From an uncultured Nitrososphaera sp. (GTDB taxonomy: Archaea > Thermoproteota > Nitrososphaeria > Nitrososphaerales > Nitrososphaeraceae), in the NCBI GenBank assembly GCA_946480575.1, contig CAMLKF010000051.1:1-12475 (forward strand): 12,475 nt of DNA, given 5' to 3'. Shown piece by piece: positions 12,393-12,475 of this stretch (its first letter is position 1; the number at the start of each line of letters is the position of its first letter). Position numbers and translations under genes: made by a program. The notes under the pieces are model-generated. The model worked only from the letters and a program-made list of their open reading frames with translations, was not told the DNA's origin and did not search any database.

Positions 12393-12475
12393 ACATTGAG
12401 TTTGATGGTATGATTAATACAAATTGGCTATTACAGCTTGCAACCGGTTATTATTAGCCAGCGGCATTGCCTAGG

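Noticed and set aside
12267..12475. CRISPR-like repeat possibility for the spaced 17-bp repeat
   Set aside because: Only two units with a 12-bp gap and AT-rich TATA-like content; no array or cas genes.

Overview
The window looks like chromosomal DNA from an ammonia-oxidising archaeon of the Nitrososphaera type (Nitrososphaerota/Thaumarchaeota). The reasons are archaeal TATA-like boxes about 22-28 bp upstream of start codons with almost no 5' UTR, frequent GTG/TTG starts, a queD-queC pair (the preQ0/archaeosine route in archaea), a Clp1/Grc3-type polynucleotide kinase, a UbiA prenyltransferase with archaeal-lipid-type motifs, and two small winged-helix regulators. The genus is an inference; no rRNA or tRNA is present to settle it.

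Left third (1-2400): mostly decayed DNA. A broken ORF of unknown origin (3-422) runs into the wreck of an Hcp-family (type VI secretion tube/effector-like) gene (416-770), readable only by joining four segments in three frames. A 37-bp nested palindrome precedes a small C2H2 zinc-finger protein (1009-1482). On the minus strand, 1529-2171 is a SAM-dependent methyltransferase pseudogene broken by a 10-bp tandem duplication and further lesions. Its last part may be the tail of a different gene.

Middle (2400-6300): two paralogous winged-helix proteins, one long (2403-3296) and one short (4709-5104), bracket a UbiA-family membrane prenyltransferase (3523-4503). A minus-strand asparagine-synthetase-type PP-loop protein (5442-6263) has no glutaminase domain and seems to have a frameshifted 3' end.

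Right half (6300-12475): dense and apparently intact. queD (6305-7132) carries an extra N-terminal domain of about 118 residues and abuts queC (7133-7786) with no gap. Together they should make 7-carboxy-7-deazaguanine precursors and then preQ0 for tRNA archaeosine. Convergent to queC is a Clp1/Grc3-like RNA/DNA 5'-kinase (7776-8885), read divergently from an APC permease fused to two USP-like domains (9016-11406). A DUF72 (YecE-type) gene (11396-12235) converges on the permease. Both convergent pairs overlap by exactly 11 bp. The right end (12236-12475) is AT-rich and holds a spaced 17-bp direct repeat.

Most notable: the N-terminal nuclease-fold-like extension on QueD, the Hcp pseudogene in an archaeal chromosome, the lone AsnB synthetase domain beside queD/queC, and the regulator pair around ubiA.
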